Positions 20,891-34,715 of a stretch of DNA of 64,000 nt are shown piece by piece. Location: assembly GCA_014529385.2 (NCBI GenBank), contig CM043942.1:106380141-106444140 (forward strand). The letters are read 5' to 3'. The notes below the pieces were generated by a model. It was not told where the DNA came from. It did not search any database and saw only the letters and a program-made list of their open reading frames with translations. Numbering within the stretch: the stretch's first letter is position 1; each line of letters opens with the position of its first letter. The position numbers and the translations under genes were made by a program. The DNA comes from Adiantum capillus-veneris (Eukaryota; Streptophyta; Polypodiopsida; Polypodiales; Pteridaceae).

Positions 20891-21670
20891 CCGGGGTGAG
20901 AGTACATAAAGATGGTTAGCAAAGTGGATCAGGTATATGCTGAAATGAAAGAGCTTGAAGACAGATGCAAATGGCTTGAAGAAGAAGACCGGATTCAAAA
21001 AGCGATTGAAAGCGCTATGCAATCCGTATATAATGAGCTTAATATATTCGAAGGCTATGATCCAGAAGGATATCTTGAGTGCTATGTGACAGAGATGAGG
21101 CTTCAAGCAATTCTAGAAGCTCGGATGATTGCAGCATTTGTTGAACTTGTGAGTGATGATTTCAAGCACCAGGTTCAAGACTATGCAAGTGTATATGCAA
21201 GCAACTGGGGTGAGTTTTCTACAGCTATAACACAGGTATGTTGGAACATCAGGTTCAAGACTTGTGAGTGTATATACAAGCCGGGGTGAGAGTACATAAA
21301 GATGGTTAGCAAAGTGGATCAGGTATATGCTCAAATGAAAGAGCTTGAAGACAGATGCAAATGGCTTGAAGAAGAAGACCGGATTCAAAAAGCGATTGAA
21401 AGCGCTATGCAATCCGTATATAATGAGCTTAATATATTCGAAGGCTATGATCCAGAAGGATATCTTGAGTGCTATGTGACAGAGATGAGGCTTCAAGAAA
21501 TTCTAGAAGCTCGGATGATTGCAGCATTTGTTGAACTTGTGAGTGATGATTTCAAGCACCAGGTTCAAGACTATGCAAGTGTATATGCAAGCAACTGGGG
21601 TGAGTTTTCTACAGCTATAACACAGGTATGTTGGAACATCAAGACCAAGAGATGGAGCAGAGTGGAAGTG
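20891..21670 (+). repeat. 390-bp tandem duplication in the internal region
   Basis: CCGGGGTGAGAGTACATAAA starts at 20891 and again at 21281, and the following sequence is nearly identical through the gag start. Neither of the other gag-bearing copies (12.7 kb, 15.6 kb) has it, so it is private. Confidence 0.9.
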
Positions 21671-23605
21671 GATGTGACCAGCTAGAGTTGGTGTCTCCTG
21701 TAAGCCATGCAAGTGTCAACACATCCATACAGGCCAATTTAGAAGCATTAATAGATACATATCTTTTGCAAGATGAAAATTTATTGTATGCAGATGAAGC
21801 AGACATAGTGCAAGCTATTTATGCACGTTTGGATCTTGTAACCTTCGTATCTCAAGATAATGACTCTCATGATGCTATCCAAGCACCTAAAACGGCTGAA
21901 AGCGACTTAGAGGATGATGCAAACTCGTCGGCTATGATAGATGATTTGGACGCTCCTTTTGATCCGTTTGAAGATGCACATGAGTGTATATACAAGGATG
22001 AGGATGCTATGGTTTTGATAGAGGATGTGAAGGGAAAACAGGTGGAAGACGGCTATATTAGTGATGTGCTACAATCTACTTTTGAGCAGATCCAGGAACT
22101 TTTACCAAGTTTAGAAGAGCCGGATGCCTATACTGAAGACATATATCAGGATGAAGAAGCCATTATCAATGCTTTCCTATGCGAGTTTGATGCATGTGGT
22201 ACTACCCAAATGGATATGCCTAGCTGCGAAAGTGCTAATTTAGAGGGGGTGACTGAAAATATCTTCCTTTGTGAGTATAGCTCTGCTAGTAGCATTGCGG
22301 ATCTTGAAGTACCTCAGCTAGACGAGGTCGAAGAAGAGGAGTGCATTGACAGAGTAATATGTATGTCTTGTATATATGGGGTAGCAGATGTGATGTAGAT
22401 GACTCATGAAATTGTGCCTTATTTAGAGCTAGATGCAGGAAGCTTTCACAATTCCATGGTAGAGGAAGGAATGGCAGATGTAGATTCTCTGCATGAGAAT
22501 TGGGGTTGTGCGGATGAAGCTATGAATCTTCAAGATTCACAAATCAAAGATAGAGAAGTGTTTGGTTATGCTATACAGGTTGAAGTGACATCAGAGGATA
22601 GAATAGAAGAGCAAGAAACCTCTTGGGATATGGTCTGTGATTGGGGTGATATTTCTTATCTGTGTAAAGATGCAAATAAAGATGTTTGCCATAAAGTGCC
22701 TACTATACATGGTTGCCTGCAGGTATGCAAACAATATCTGAGGCATAAAAGGGATTTAGGTCTTGTGTCACAGGGTATAAATTGCAAGAAAGTTTGTGAG
22801 CATCTATCTGCTATGGATAGGAAGGGTATACATGGTGATTCCTCGAAGCAAGAAGAGGATGCTAGCTCTATGCTGACACCAGAGTCATGTAATGAAGAAG
22901 GGTTGTCCCTAGATGAGTGAAGACATGATTCAGTTGAAGATAATTTAGCGATGAGTGAAAAAGGAAGAAGGGGTAAAGATATTGTGTGAGAGACTAACTC
23001 CAAGGAGGTTTTTGAGCAGTTGGTTACAAGTGACCGGGAGCATACCTACCAGGATGATTTGGAAAGGGAATTAGACACCATATTTGAGGAGTATGCAAAG
23101 TTTTATGCTATAAAGCTGGAGAGGTATTTGTTAAAAGCTCAGAGAATTGATGAGAGGTTTACCATGCACATTTCTGAGGTTTCTCTCGATGTTGAGAAAG
23201 GCTATCTAGAGGATTCTTTTGAGAATTTCAGACTTCTATGCGAAAGAGGTACATATGGATTTACAGGTTGGTCAGAAGGTTGAAGTGCAGTTTCAAAAAT
23301 CTTTCAAGTATATTACAGGAAGCCTGGAAGTGTTTTTTGAAGAGGAGGATGAGGAACTTATGTCTCTACGTCATAAAGATTTTGCGCATAATGGAGATTT
23401 GTTACAGATGTTTTGGAGACAGATGTATATAACAATTCCTTCTGATCCGAGAGCAATTAAAAGATGTGGAGAATCTCAATGCTTAGTACAATACAAGTTT
23501 TTGAGTTATCCATATGATCCTCGAGGAGGTCATGGGATGAGAGGGGATACAATTGCTTTCACAAGTTACCATGAGGTTGGCACATGCCGGAGGATGTGCA
23601 GGTTT

Positions 23606-23617
23606 AGAGGGGGTGGA
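23606..23617 (+). other. Polypurine tract before the 3' LTR
   Basis: AGAGGGGGTGGA lies immediately before the TGTC start of the LTR. The equivalents precede 18854 and, on the minus strand, 18094. It is also coding (RGGG) in the long ORF. Confidence 0.7.
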
Positions 23618-25618
23618 TGTCATGTTGTGACACGTACATAAAGGGAACGCATCCTACAAGAGTTATCTTGTAATTTTTTAGATACATAATTATCTTTCCT
23701 ATAATGTACATATGCATATTTAAGTATAATAATAAGCCTTCTATCTCATCCTAATATTTTTCTCAAGGGTAACCTTTTTTACTTTACCATCAGAAAATAC
23801 TATGGAAAAAGCGTCAATAGCTCCGCCTCTTTAACTTGGGCAAAAAGCATTGATTCTTTATTTCTACTATCTCATTATCATCTCACACCCTAGCTAGATC
23901 CTATATCTAGGGTAAACTCCAATCTATATATATTCTATGTATTTTTCATATTTTTCTTATATTTCTTTTGAAATAGCTACTAGGAGGGAATCAAATCCTA
24001 GTGGGACACTAGGTGGCATGATTTCAAAGATACACTTATTTTAATGCATTATTGCAAGCATGATTACAAAAATTTGTCAAGGAGCAATGTCATGCTTTCA
24101 TATGGCATGAGGTGTCCTTTGGAATCAAATGAAAGTCTAGGCTAAGGGGACCACATGAAGACTTTTGCTGCCAGAAATGGACCCTATTTTGATGAATTTT
24201 TTAAACAAGGTTCCAATCCGAATTGGAAAATGATTTTAAATTGAAAATCGTAGCTAATGAGATGAAGTTTCTCCCCATATTTTTACTTTTTTATTTGGAG
24301 CCACGATTGAGGAGATATGATCAAAATATTGCACCCCAGTCTGCCCACATCATGGAGGGACAGCTCATTTCTAGCTTTTCCAATTCCTGTTCACACTGGC
24401 TCGTCTCTTCTTGTGTAAACCCTTGGGTGTTCCCTTCACCTTTAAAAGGGGACCTCTTCTTCCTTGAAAAAAACTCAAGCATTCAAGCCATTGATGAGAG
24501 GAATTCTTGAGGGAGTGAGTAGTAATACCTAATTGTACTTAGCCATTAACATAAGCCCAAGCCTACACTTTCTCCTAGAGGAAGACTAGCCATTCTTGGA
24601 CGCTATCCTTGGAAGATCAACTTTAGTCAAAGAAGGTCTTGCACTTGGTGTATCAATCAAAGTGGAGTTCTCCCCTCTTCTTCTCTCTCCATCAATAATG
24701 GTGCCAAAGGGTTTGTGAAGTAAGATGTGTTCTACATTGATGTTTTCTTTTTCATCTCTAATCCAACATATATATATATATATATATATATCTAATATTA
24801 TCTCCTTAAACAAATCTCTCTCTCTCACTCTTAGTAATTCATCCTCTCTACAAATTTTAGGTTCTCTTTGCTACAGGTACATCTCTCCCCGCAGTATCCT
24901 TATTGCCTACGGGCAAGAATAGGGCTTGGGAGGGAAAATTCTCATCTCTTCACTTCTCTCATATCTACATTTCTCACATACTATCCTAGATGAATACCCC
25001 ACATGATGATCATTTCTATCGCTTTCACTCTGTACAATCTATTAGAATTAACGTACGGATTAGCCGTAAAATACACTTTCAGCAACGTATAGTGTTTCTC
25101 TTTGGCCCAGAAAGGCTTAATGAAATACTTCTATCACCGGATCCCATCATACTACCTCTCATAGACTATAACTTTTCTTTTGACGTAAGCGTAGTTATCT
25201 TGCTATGAACCAAGAGGATTTGTACACACAATTAATCCCAATCACTAGACAAAATATATATATTATGGTAAGCACAAAACTACAATTCCAAAGAACAATT
25301 CTTAGCCTATTTGGTCAGGTAAGATTGAATGCCATTAACTCATCTATTAACCCTTTCATATTACCCATGATACGATATGACCATAGCCTTGATGTTTTCA
25401 TTTTTGTATTGTTTTGACATTCTCTTTTGTGTTCTTTCTTTGTGTGTGTGAGTGCAAGAGAGAAAGAGTGAGTCTTCTTTGATTGCACTTCTTTCCAAAC
25501 CCTAGTCTTCATGGCATCTATGGTTTAACTCCTTCATATAGTTTTTGTTGAGTTCTCTCACAAACTCTCACAGCTATAAGCCCGTTGCTTTTTTGGCAAG
25601 ACCGCAAATTTCTCGACA
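23618..25618 (+). repeat. Full-length 3' LTR (plus), 2001 bp
   Basis: This begins TGTCATGTTGTGACACG and ends TCTCGACA at 25618, where similarity to the 18854-20862 LTR stops and unrelated DNA (ACGTGTCCGG) begins. Differences from the 5' partner are scattered substitutions and a few small indels. Confidence 0.9.
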
Positions 25619-26850
25619 ACGTGTCCGGTCTTTGGCTTTTTCTCAAATTTTTGCTACTATACCACTCTAAAGTTCATGTGTGAGGTTTAGATTGCTAGAT
25701 GATAAGCCTTCATAGTTCTCAACATGTTTTGATTCTTGTAGGGAGAAGTAAGTGTTAAAATTGAAAGTTATTACCAACTTACAAGAATTGCATAATCCTA
25801 TTTTTGGGCCAAAAGTAGCACTTTTATGATTTTTTAGTGGCTTTCTTGATATCCGAACACAATTTTGATTGTTTTAAGTGGCATTTATAAGATAAAGCTA
25901 ATCTTATTTGAGTTTTGGGGGACCTAATATGCTATATAGCATAGTATATGATGATGGTTGAGTTTCTTTATTACTGAAGAATACGAGACATTTTAGTGTA
26001 GCAAGTATAGCTGTCTCAACTTTGATAGTTTCTTAGGCCAATTGTGTGTATTTTTTAGGTAGTAACCATATCTAATCATAAAATAAAAATTTGGGTAGAT
26101 ATTGAGTAATTTGTATGGGATTCTAGAGGTCATAATGCTAACCCAGTTTTGTTATGTTTGCTGTATTTAGCACTTCATCATTGTCCCCAAGGTTCCACTT
26201 AGTAAGAGATCCATTATTCTTTTGACATGTTCCATGGCTTCTTTTGAATCCAATGGCCCAAAGGGAACTAAGAAATCATATAGATAGTATCAGTATTGAG
26301 CGTGACTATAGAAACTTTGATGAAAGGTCCACAGAATGACAAAAATGCAGCTCTTTTGTACCCTTTTTTTCCCCTAAAATAAAATAGTGAGGAAAAAGAA
26401 ACCATATGTTTTGATCACCAACCCATTGAAGTTAACGGGGCATTTTATCTCATGTACTACAAAAATCTATTTATATGCAATCAACCGTAAGAAGTGGCTG
26501 TTTTGGGCAAAATGCATTGGTCCATCAACTTTGGAGGCTTGTTGTGACCAAGATGAGTAAATTTACAAGTTTCTCATTTTTGGCATATGTAGTAGTCCTT
26601 GTACTTTAAGCTCATGAAAGGATTTTTCAAAATGAGTGGATCTACTATGGTTTTGGAAATTTTTCCCAAAACTAGGAAAGGACACTTTTATGTCCTGTTA
26701 GGTTACTAGACTCGTTTTAATATACTTTCACTCTTGTGATTAAATTAATAGACTTCAACTCTTATGCTCATCTCATCCAACATGAGCGAAGCACCTTAAA
26801 TATGCTCAACTCTTCCAGCTTGTGTGGCCTATAACTATGACTCTTAGCAC
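25619..26850. other. AT-rich DNA without recognised features
   Basis: No open frame, terminal repeat or RNA gene is supported. GGACACTTTTATGTCC near 26682 recurs in inverted form at about 50969. It is the only outside match noted. Confidence 0.4.
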
Positions 26851-26859
26851 AAAGTTTAT

Positions 26860-29800
26860 TAAGACTTGAAGATTTGGGACTCAGTAGCCCAACTTTGACT
26901 ATGCCAAAGTGTTTTTTGCACCCTGACAACTTGAGTTTTTACATCCTTGATCTTACTACAAACATTTCATCTGATATAAGTAATCTTGAATCCTCAAAAA
27001 GTGGATTAGTGGTGAAGGACCAAGCTGGCATTGAAGGTTTCTTTTTCCATACTCATTTTATCATCTTTGAATCTGCATCTATGTTGAATTAGTTGTACTT
27101 CTTTGATTGTGAAGACTCCATCGTCCATTTGATTCTCCAATTAGGGCCGCTGTATGAAACCTTCGATGTTGATGTAGGCCTCTGTTGACTATTAGCATAT
27201 GACTTTTTACTAGGAGCATTGGAAGACTTAGGATTCCAAATCATTATATTACCTTTGTAGCTTCCTTGACGTTTTTGTCTGGCATAAGGTCTTGATGGGA
27301 TAACGAGATCTTATGCAGATTTGTTGTAGTTGCAATTGGCCTTTGGTTGACTGGTTTCCAAATCTTTGTACAGCTTGGAGTCCATGTTTTCTTTGTATCT
27401 TCTCGCAGGTTGTGGTTGACTTTAGCATCTATCGTTGTTGTCCTTTTGTATTTTCCCCTCCTAGGTGTTTTGGGATATTGTTGAGGTTGATACCTAGTTG
27501 CTTTTCTACTTTGGGAGGGTCTTGATTGTACTTCAAATACCGTGATCTTTGGTTTAGGTACCCATAAGTGTCTATTACCTCCATAGTAATGTTGTTATTC
27601 TAAATTGTAGTCTGATGCTATCCATCCCATGTGTTTGTCATTCTATGTTGATTTTCGATCTTCAATCTTTTTCGGATCACTGAATTTTACTAGACTGCTT
27701 GGAACAAACACTTTCTTAACTTGCTCAAGATTTAATGAAGTACTTGGGCTGATATAACTTTGCTTTTATGGGTGGATCCCTAGAGTTTTTGTTTGGGTCA
27801 ACAAATGACTGGATGTTTCTAAAACTTGACTTACTTGAAGGAGTTGATCCATGAGGATTCTTTATATGTAGAGGCATATGTTGTCACATCTTTCATGCTC
27901 GTGGATTGTAGGTCCACATTAGCTTCACCTTTTTTTGTAAGAGGTGTCAATGATTCTTGTGGCATTTGCATCTTTGAATCCATCATTAGTGGTACTTGTA
28001 TAGTTGTTTACTAACACTTGGGAAAGATAGTAATATCATTGTACATTCTTTGTAGGCTTTGCGTTTTTCTAACCATTGACGTCAAAGTATAACGTCTATA
28101 GGCATCCATTAGGTGAAATTTGGACTCACAAAGGGGCCCTTTAAGGAGTTTGACTTTACCTCTCTCTGTCAAAACGGACGCATGGATAAATTTTTCCAAA
28201 CAAACTCCAAAGTTGGCGGGGGTTTGACAGTTAGAATGTCCTCTTTAAGCTCTATCTACTGACATATAGCACTCTATGAGATTACTCATATTTTAGAAGA
28301 TTCGTTTTTTTGATTCACCTATGGTGTGGCAACTCTATCGGAATATAAGTGAATAAAAAAAAGAATCTTCGAAAATATGAGAGATCTCATGGCGTGCTAT
28401 ATATCCATAGAGAGAGATTGAAGAGGACATTCTAACTGTCAAATCTCTACCAACTTTGGAGTTTGTTTGCAAAAATTTATCCATGCGCCCGTTTTGGTAG
28501 AGAGAGGGAAAGTCAAACTCCTTAAAGGGCCCCTTTGTGAGTCCAAATTCACCTAGTGAGTCTTTTGAAATATTTACTTGAAACTTTGCATGATCTTCAT
28601 ACTTTTGGATGCTAAATATAGCAGCCATTTCTTCCTGACTTCTTGTAGCCATACCTCGGATTTCTTTGTTATCCTGTTTACTTTGGTGTGATCTGGAGGG
28701 TATTCTCTGGTTGTTGTTTGAAACCATATTTCACTTTGCGTCTTTATCTAGTAGAGAATTACATCTGACACTTGCTTCGTTTGCACCGAAAAGGACTATA
28801 TCTATCCTCATTGGTGGTTTTGTTGAAGACCTCTATCCTTGTTTTTCCATGGTATCATCCTAATCTACCCAAGTCTCTATGAAAGGTGATCCTTGATCTT
28901 CTTTACTTCTAGTTTTGATGGAATTTTCTGCTCAATAGCTTTCGTGGTTGTTGTTTGCTGTGTTTGAATTGCACTTGCTTCTACATGATCTGCTTCTAGC
29001 TCTTCAGGGTTTCTGTTGGGTTGAGCATTAGGAAGAGGATGGGGTATATGAGGGCCTCTTTATTTGCCATGAGATTATGGAGTTGATTAACATTTTGATG
29101 AATAGGTATATGTTGTGTGTGCAAGAATCATGGGTGTGTAAGAGATGTGTAAGAGTGGTCAAAGGATGCACTTCCCCCCCAAAAAGAAGATGGACAATTT
29201 TGTGAATATTGGCCTTCTATAACTCCCACATATGACCTCGGATGTGAGCGGAGATTATAGCTCTACAATCTACACGTAGAGCTCTCTCCATAGATATGCT
29301 ACATGATATGGTTTTACCCGCTAGATTTTAAATTCCATTTTGGGGGGAAACTTTGAATTCAAATAAACTAGCCGTTTTGCATGTTTGAATTCAAAACCCG
29401 TCCTTTGATTACTTTCTTAATACAAAAGTTTTGACTTCCTTAAACTACCAAATAAAGAGGCCCTCCTAGATCCCATTCCGATCATCTTCAAGGAACTTTT
29501 CTTTGGCACTTTGTGTCTTCTACCGGTGACCATTCTTGGTCTTCATTCTTTATTCTCATTGAAGACTGTATCTTGTTTGAACTCCGTATCTCTAGAACCA
29601 TTTGGGCCAGTGGAATTCCTAATATAGTGTCATCCAGTGCACCTTTTACTATTATCACATGGATTAATTGAGCTATGATGTGCTTCAGACCTATTTGAAT
29701 GGTGGTGGAAATGATTTCCCAACATTTTGCTTGTTTGTTTCCAAATATGCTAATGATTTCAGGAGCATCTTCTAGTTGCAGTTGTTTTTCCAAGTGCAAA

Positions 29801-30720
29801 AAGACATAAGGTTCTTGTCTAGGTATGTCCTTGTTGTTTGGATTTCTAGGAAAATCCCTTGGAAAATGTCCACCTTTTCTTCCACAATCTGAGCAGTACA
29901 CCATTACACATGGCACTTCAATTGGTTCATCCATTTCAAGCTCTTGTTTGAGAAGTCTTTGATTATGTGTTTACCAAGTTGGTGGCATCTTCTTTTTGAA
30001 CACTGAGCATCAAGCTATAGATTGCTCCATCTTGATCTTTATACTGCCTTTGACTTAGTTCTCTAATTAGACTGCCTTCTATTGGTTGATCTGTTGGATT
30101 TTCCATTTCTAGATCTCGACTGTAGACTCAATTATGTAGTCCATGTACAAGTATCTTGACTGCCTATGTACCAATTTTATGGTTTTTTGGCTTCTGCAAA
30201 TATCTGGATAACCACTTGGATCAATTTTTTGCACTTCTATTTGAACCTCACCTTTGAGCTTGAAATACCTAGCTCCACTAAAATCTGTAAACATCTAGGA
30301 GCTCTCTGGATATGGGTTCATTCTGATCAATAGAATCTTGGCTGCTATGCTATTTTTACTACTCATTAGATACCTATGGACTTCTAAATTTTCATATAAG
30401 ACTTTATCTTCACTATAGCCATAGAGCTCTAAGATTTTCTATGTTGTACTTGTGCTTATGTTGCTTCTATTGGCTGGATTTGGTTTTCTTGAATCCTCAG
30501 CTTGGATTGAGTCCATGGTGGATTGACTTGTAGAATCTGTCTCCTAACACGTTTTGATGTTTCCCAATGGGATTTTTTTACTTTAGGTTGACAAGACTGC
30601 TTGTGCCAAAGCAACTTTGGCAATTGAATGCCCTTCATACTCACAAGAGTTAGGTAACTCTAGCTTGAATGTATCAAACTTGACTATAGCCTTTGAAATA
30701 GCTATTTCACCAAACGATGA
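26860..30720 (-). pseudogene. Decayed retroelement-like coding tract, split by a MITE
   Basis: Minus-strand frames with protein-like composition run in order 30690-30456, 30294-30109, 29934-29488, 28861 to about 28556 and 28109 to about 26870, with many stops and shifts. The clearest signal is at about 29900-29850: CSDCGRKGGHFPRDFP. This is a zinc-knuckle-like C-x2-C with His whose fourth ligand is lost, as in gag nucleocapsids. Upstream, an IAKVALAQAVLST segment (about 30650) is reminiscent of large polyproteins of LTR elements or plant pararetroviruses. No RT or protease core is recognisable, so the class stays open (Ty1/Ty3 gag or endogenous pararetrovirus). It is far too broken to be expressed. 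Confidence 0.35.
28110..28555. mobile_element. Foldback MITE, copy 1 (446 bp)
   Basis: Two arms of about 190 bp are inverted repeats of each other. The left begins TAGGTGAAATTTGGACTCAC and the right complement TAGGTGAATTTGGACTCAC. An AT-rich loop separates them (about 28300-28370). A sister copy lies at 51007-51450. A TA at each edge fits a TA target duplication (Tc1/mariner-like), but 3-bp alternatives are possible. It interrupts the decayed coding tract. Confidence 0.85.
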
Positions 30721-31958
<1,238 letters not shown>

Positions 31959-32514
31959 TGAGTCGTGGGTGTGTGCGTACATGGGTGTGTGGTGGGTCTT
32001 GCACGGCTACACCTTCAAGACAAGAGAGAATGGTGGGCCTTGGAACGTGGAGTAGGGAAAGCGAGAGAGTTTCAAGAGTCGTGGGTCCCACCAATGAGAA
32101 GCGACAAAAAATAAAGAGAGAGTGTGTGAGTGGAAATGAGATTATAAGCGTGCTTATAATGGAGAGGGAGGAGGAGAGAGTGTGGTAGGATAATAAGTGC
32201 GCTGATTCAAGCTTGGGAGTATTTTTTAAAACATTTTTTGAACCTTAAACAAAGCAGGAGGATGTTCTCACCAACATGAGCCGTCAAATTTGATTTTTTG
32301 ATGAAGTTGGATATTTACCACCGCATTTGTCCATGATCGTCGTGATTTAGCCGAACTGCACACCAAAGCTTGTGAACAATTGGCGGCTCCTATCAGAGTC
32401 AATTTTTTTAATTTTAATTTTGCAATTAGGTCTCCTGAATCTCAGAAAAATAATAACTCTTTCAAAACATATTAAGTGCATAAGTGAAGGGCGAGTTTAG
32501 GAAATGAAAAGATA

Positions 32515-32588
32515 GATGAAGGTGGAAAGTCAAAAGACGAATGAAGGTGGAAAGTCAAAAGACAAATGAAGATGGAAAGTCAAAAGAC
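32515..32588. repeat. 25-bp tandem repeat, three copies
   Basis: The unit (AATGAAG)GTGGAAAGTCAAAAGAC starts its GGTGG/GATGG core at 32521, 32546 and 32571. Confidence 0.85.
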
Positions 32589-32664
32589 CGTTTGTGTCCA
32601 TACGAATAGGTGTTTCTTCGCTCTTTCATTTTTCCTTTAGCGTTTTCTTCTAAGTTCTTTAGCG

Positions 32665-32669
<5 letters not shown>

Positions 32670-32710
<41 letters not shown>
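32670..32710. repeat. (CT)n microsatellite
   Basis: A CT run of about 41 bp. Confidence 0.95.
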
Positions 32711-32713
<3 letters not shown>

Positions 32714-32719
32714 GTTGTT

Positions 32720-34020
32720 ATATTCATCTTTCTTAGGTAATATTGTTGCAAATCTATGTGATTTGTCATTGCTTGTTATTACGTGCTATAGATTAACGCA
32801 TCGTTTTTCTTGTTTTTGAAAGGAATCTTTGAATTAGAAGAACCTTTTAATTTTTTTGAAGCCATTAGGAACGTCATAATAACTAATATCTAATTCTTCT
32901 AAATGATTTTCTTATGTTAAACTGGTCATTTAATATGGGGAAGTACTAGGGGAGAAAAAGCTAGAGTATTGGTTAAGCTGGCAGACAAGTCACAGTAGGG
33001 ATCCAAAGGAGGGAAAATAGGGATCCAAAGGAGGGGCCATCTACAAAAGAGCAATGTGCAAAAATGGGCTTCAAAGACCCTAAGGTTCAACCAATTAAGA
33101 CTTCCAGAATACTAAGGTTCCAAAACTCAAAGGCTATGTTCAATGGTCAAACTCTAGGTAAAGTGGATGCTTGTGGGAAGACTCAAAAGTCTTCTCACAT
33201 CCCTATCCTTGAGGGGGTGAGCCCTATTAGTAGGGGATGAGAGAGAAACACATACACACTCTAGCAAGCTCCCTTTACACAAAGGGCATAGTGAACACAT
33301 GTCAGCTCCCTAGCCCAGTTGCCCCCAAGGTGCATTCAAATCTTATTGGATGGCCATAGAGGTGGACCCGTGAGAATTAGACTAGAGTACATTTAGTTTA
33401 ATTCATTTTAAAACACTTAATAAAAGAAGCAATAGAAATTAAGCTCTCTAGAAGACTATTGGATAGTCTCCCAAGGGGTCCAATGAGCATTCAGCAGCCG
33501 AATGGCTTGGATGATTCCTATTGGCCAGGAGACTAAGGGGTCCAATGAGAGTTTAATTGCATTATATAAATGCCTAAGATCTCACAAAAGGGGAAATAGG
33601 GACACATGTCACAAGGCTATCACTTATGCTTCTTAATTGTCATTGGCTAAGCTCTGCAGGGTCCAATAGGATGCCAGCATGAGTAAAAAGAAAGAGGGGT
33701 CAACCAAGAGAGAGAGGGGGCTGATTTTGGCAAGGCATTACCACACACACACACTCACACAGTCTCATGTGTGAATTAAAGAAGAATATCTCCTTCTCAA
33801 GCTTTAATGGAAATCTCATCATCTACTCCAAGTTTGTGAGAAGGGAGGCCTACACCAACAACTCTTGGCTTTGTGATGAAAATTCAACCAAGAGCCAAGC
33901 TTGAATGCATGCTCATCTCCTCTACCATGCTAATTACTAAGCTATGCGAAGCTATTATGAGTGATTATGTGAGGAGACATACTTCTTTCTCGTGAGAATA
34001 CTCCTTCTTCCTCTCGATCT
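32720..34020. other. Spacer, possibly decayed LTR-element interior
   Basis: No gene is seen. A small tandem repeat GGGATCCAAAGGAGGG occurs at about 32998-33038. If the primer-site-like motif at 34021 is real, the minus-strand interior of a decayed element would start here, but no gag or pol is visible. Confidence 0.3.
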
Positions 34021-34031
34021 GCTCTGATACC
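34021..34031 (-). other. tRNA-iMet primer-binding-site-like motif
   Basis: The minus strand reads GGTATCAGAGC, the common plant LTR-retrotransposon primer site complementary to initiator Met tRNA, but the leading TGG is GGG here. A solitary decayed LTR would lie to its right. Confidence 0.35.
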
Positions 34032-34541
34032 CCGCTAGCTCTCACCATCTTCGAAGGTGTGTGAGGTCTTGGGTCTGAGACCGTGAGGGAATTGATTTTG
34101 TGTTTTTATAAGTGTGAGCTTGATGCTTGAAGCTTCCATCTTCATTGCACTAGCAAGTTTTGAAGGAACACAAAGTATTGTATTGTGAAATGTCTCCCTT
34201 GATGGGGGAGACATATAATACAAAGCCTTTTGGAGCGGGGACTGGCTCCATGTAAATCCGGTCCTCAACTGTTGTCAATAGCTTAATTTATCTCTCTTTT
34301 TGAAGTATTTTTCACGCATATCTAACTAGGTGTTATGATTTTGTTGCTCTCTCCATCCAAGCACTCTTGCTATGGTCATTAGGAATCTATCGTAATGAAA
34401 TGCTCACTTTGTCTATGTTATTTTCTGCTACACACAAGTTACTAGACCATTAAATGTTACAAGGAATACCTTTTAATTATCTAAGATTAGCCCAAAAATT
34501 AGTCAAAAATCCAAAAATTCCAAAAACTTACCAAAAAAACT

Positions 34542-34715
34542 CATGGAAGATTCCATAAACCTCCAAAAATCATGGGCAATTGCATTTGAACACTTTCGAC
34601 ACGTACAAGCAAGCGAAAAATAATCCAAGAACTTCATGGAAGATTCCATAAACCTCAAAAGATCATGGGCAATCGCATTCAAATACTTTAAACATATACA
34701 AGCAAGCCAAAAAAA
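34542..34715. repeat. 93-bp tandem duplication
   Basis: CATGGAAGATTCCATAAACC at 34542 recurs at 34635, with similar following sequence to the GTACAAGCAAGC / ATACAAGCAAGC end. Confidence 0.8.

Larger units (their letters stand above)
20863..23617 (+). pseudogene. Complete internal region of the LTR element with its disabled long ORF
   Basis: A 390-bp block covering the leader and gag start is tandemly duplicated (20891-21280 and 21281-21670). From ATG 21302 the frame reads coiled coil (MVSKVDQVYAQMKELE), gag-like block (FEGYDPEGYLECYV) and an acidic Asp/Glu-rich stretch (21628-22398). It continues with a Cys-containing domain (22399-22920) and a C-terminal domain (23020-23617). Defects private to this copy are a one-base loss near 21630, TAG 22396, TGA 22918 and an 11-base loss near 23225. 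Other copies are intact at the first three sites, so the ancestral protein was about 780 residues in one frame. No pol motifs exist. It may package RNA in trans with another element's enzymes, but this is inference. Confidence 0.75.
12441..25618. mobile_element. Cluster of inverted and tandem copies of one polymerase-less LTR element
   Basis: Five or more partial or complete copies of the same element lie end to end. In order they are: plus LTR tail plus internal region (12441 to about 13698); minus internal region plus LTR piece (about 13699-16058); full minus LTR (16067-18094) plus a minus 3' stub (to about 18205); plus 3' internal (to 18853); plus LTR (18854-20862); plus internal (20863-23617); plus LTR (23618-25618). 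LTRs start TGTC and end GACA. Nothing resembling protease, RT, RNase H or integrase is present in any copy. The size (2.0 kb LTRs, about 2.4 kb internal after removing a 390-bp duplication) fits large non-autonomous (LARD-like) retrotransposons. The two adjacent plus copies share the middle LTR, as expected from unequal recombination. Confidence 0.85.

Noticed and set aside
23020-23641. Small ORFs inside the LTR element counted as separate genes
   Set aside because: They are pieces of one long ancestral frame, as shown by the uninterrupted equivalents at 13889-14614 and 18206-18877.
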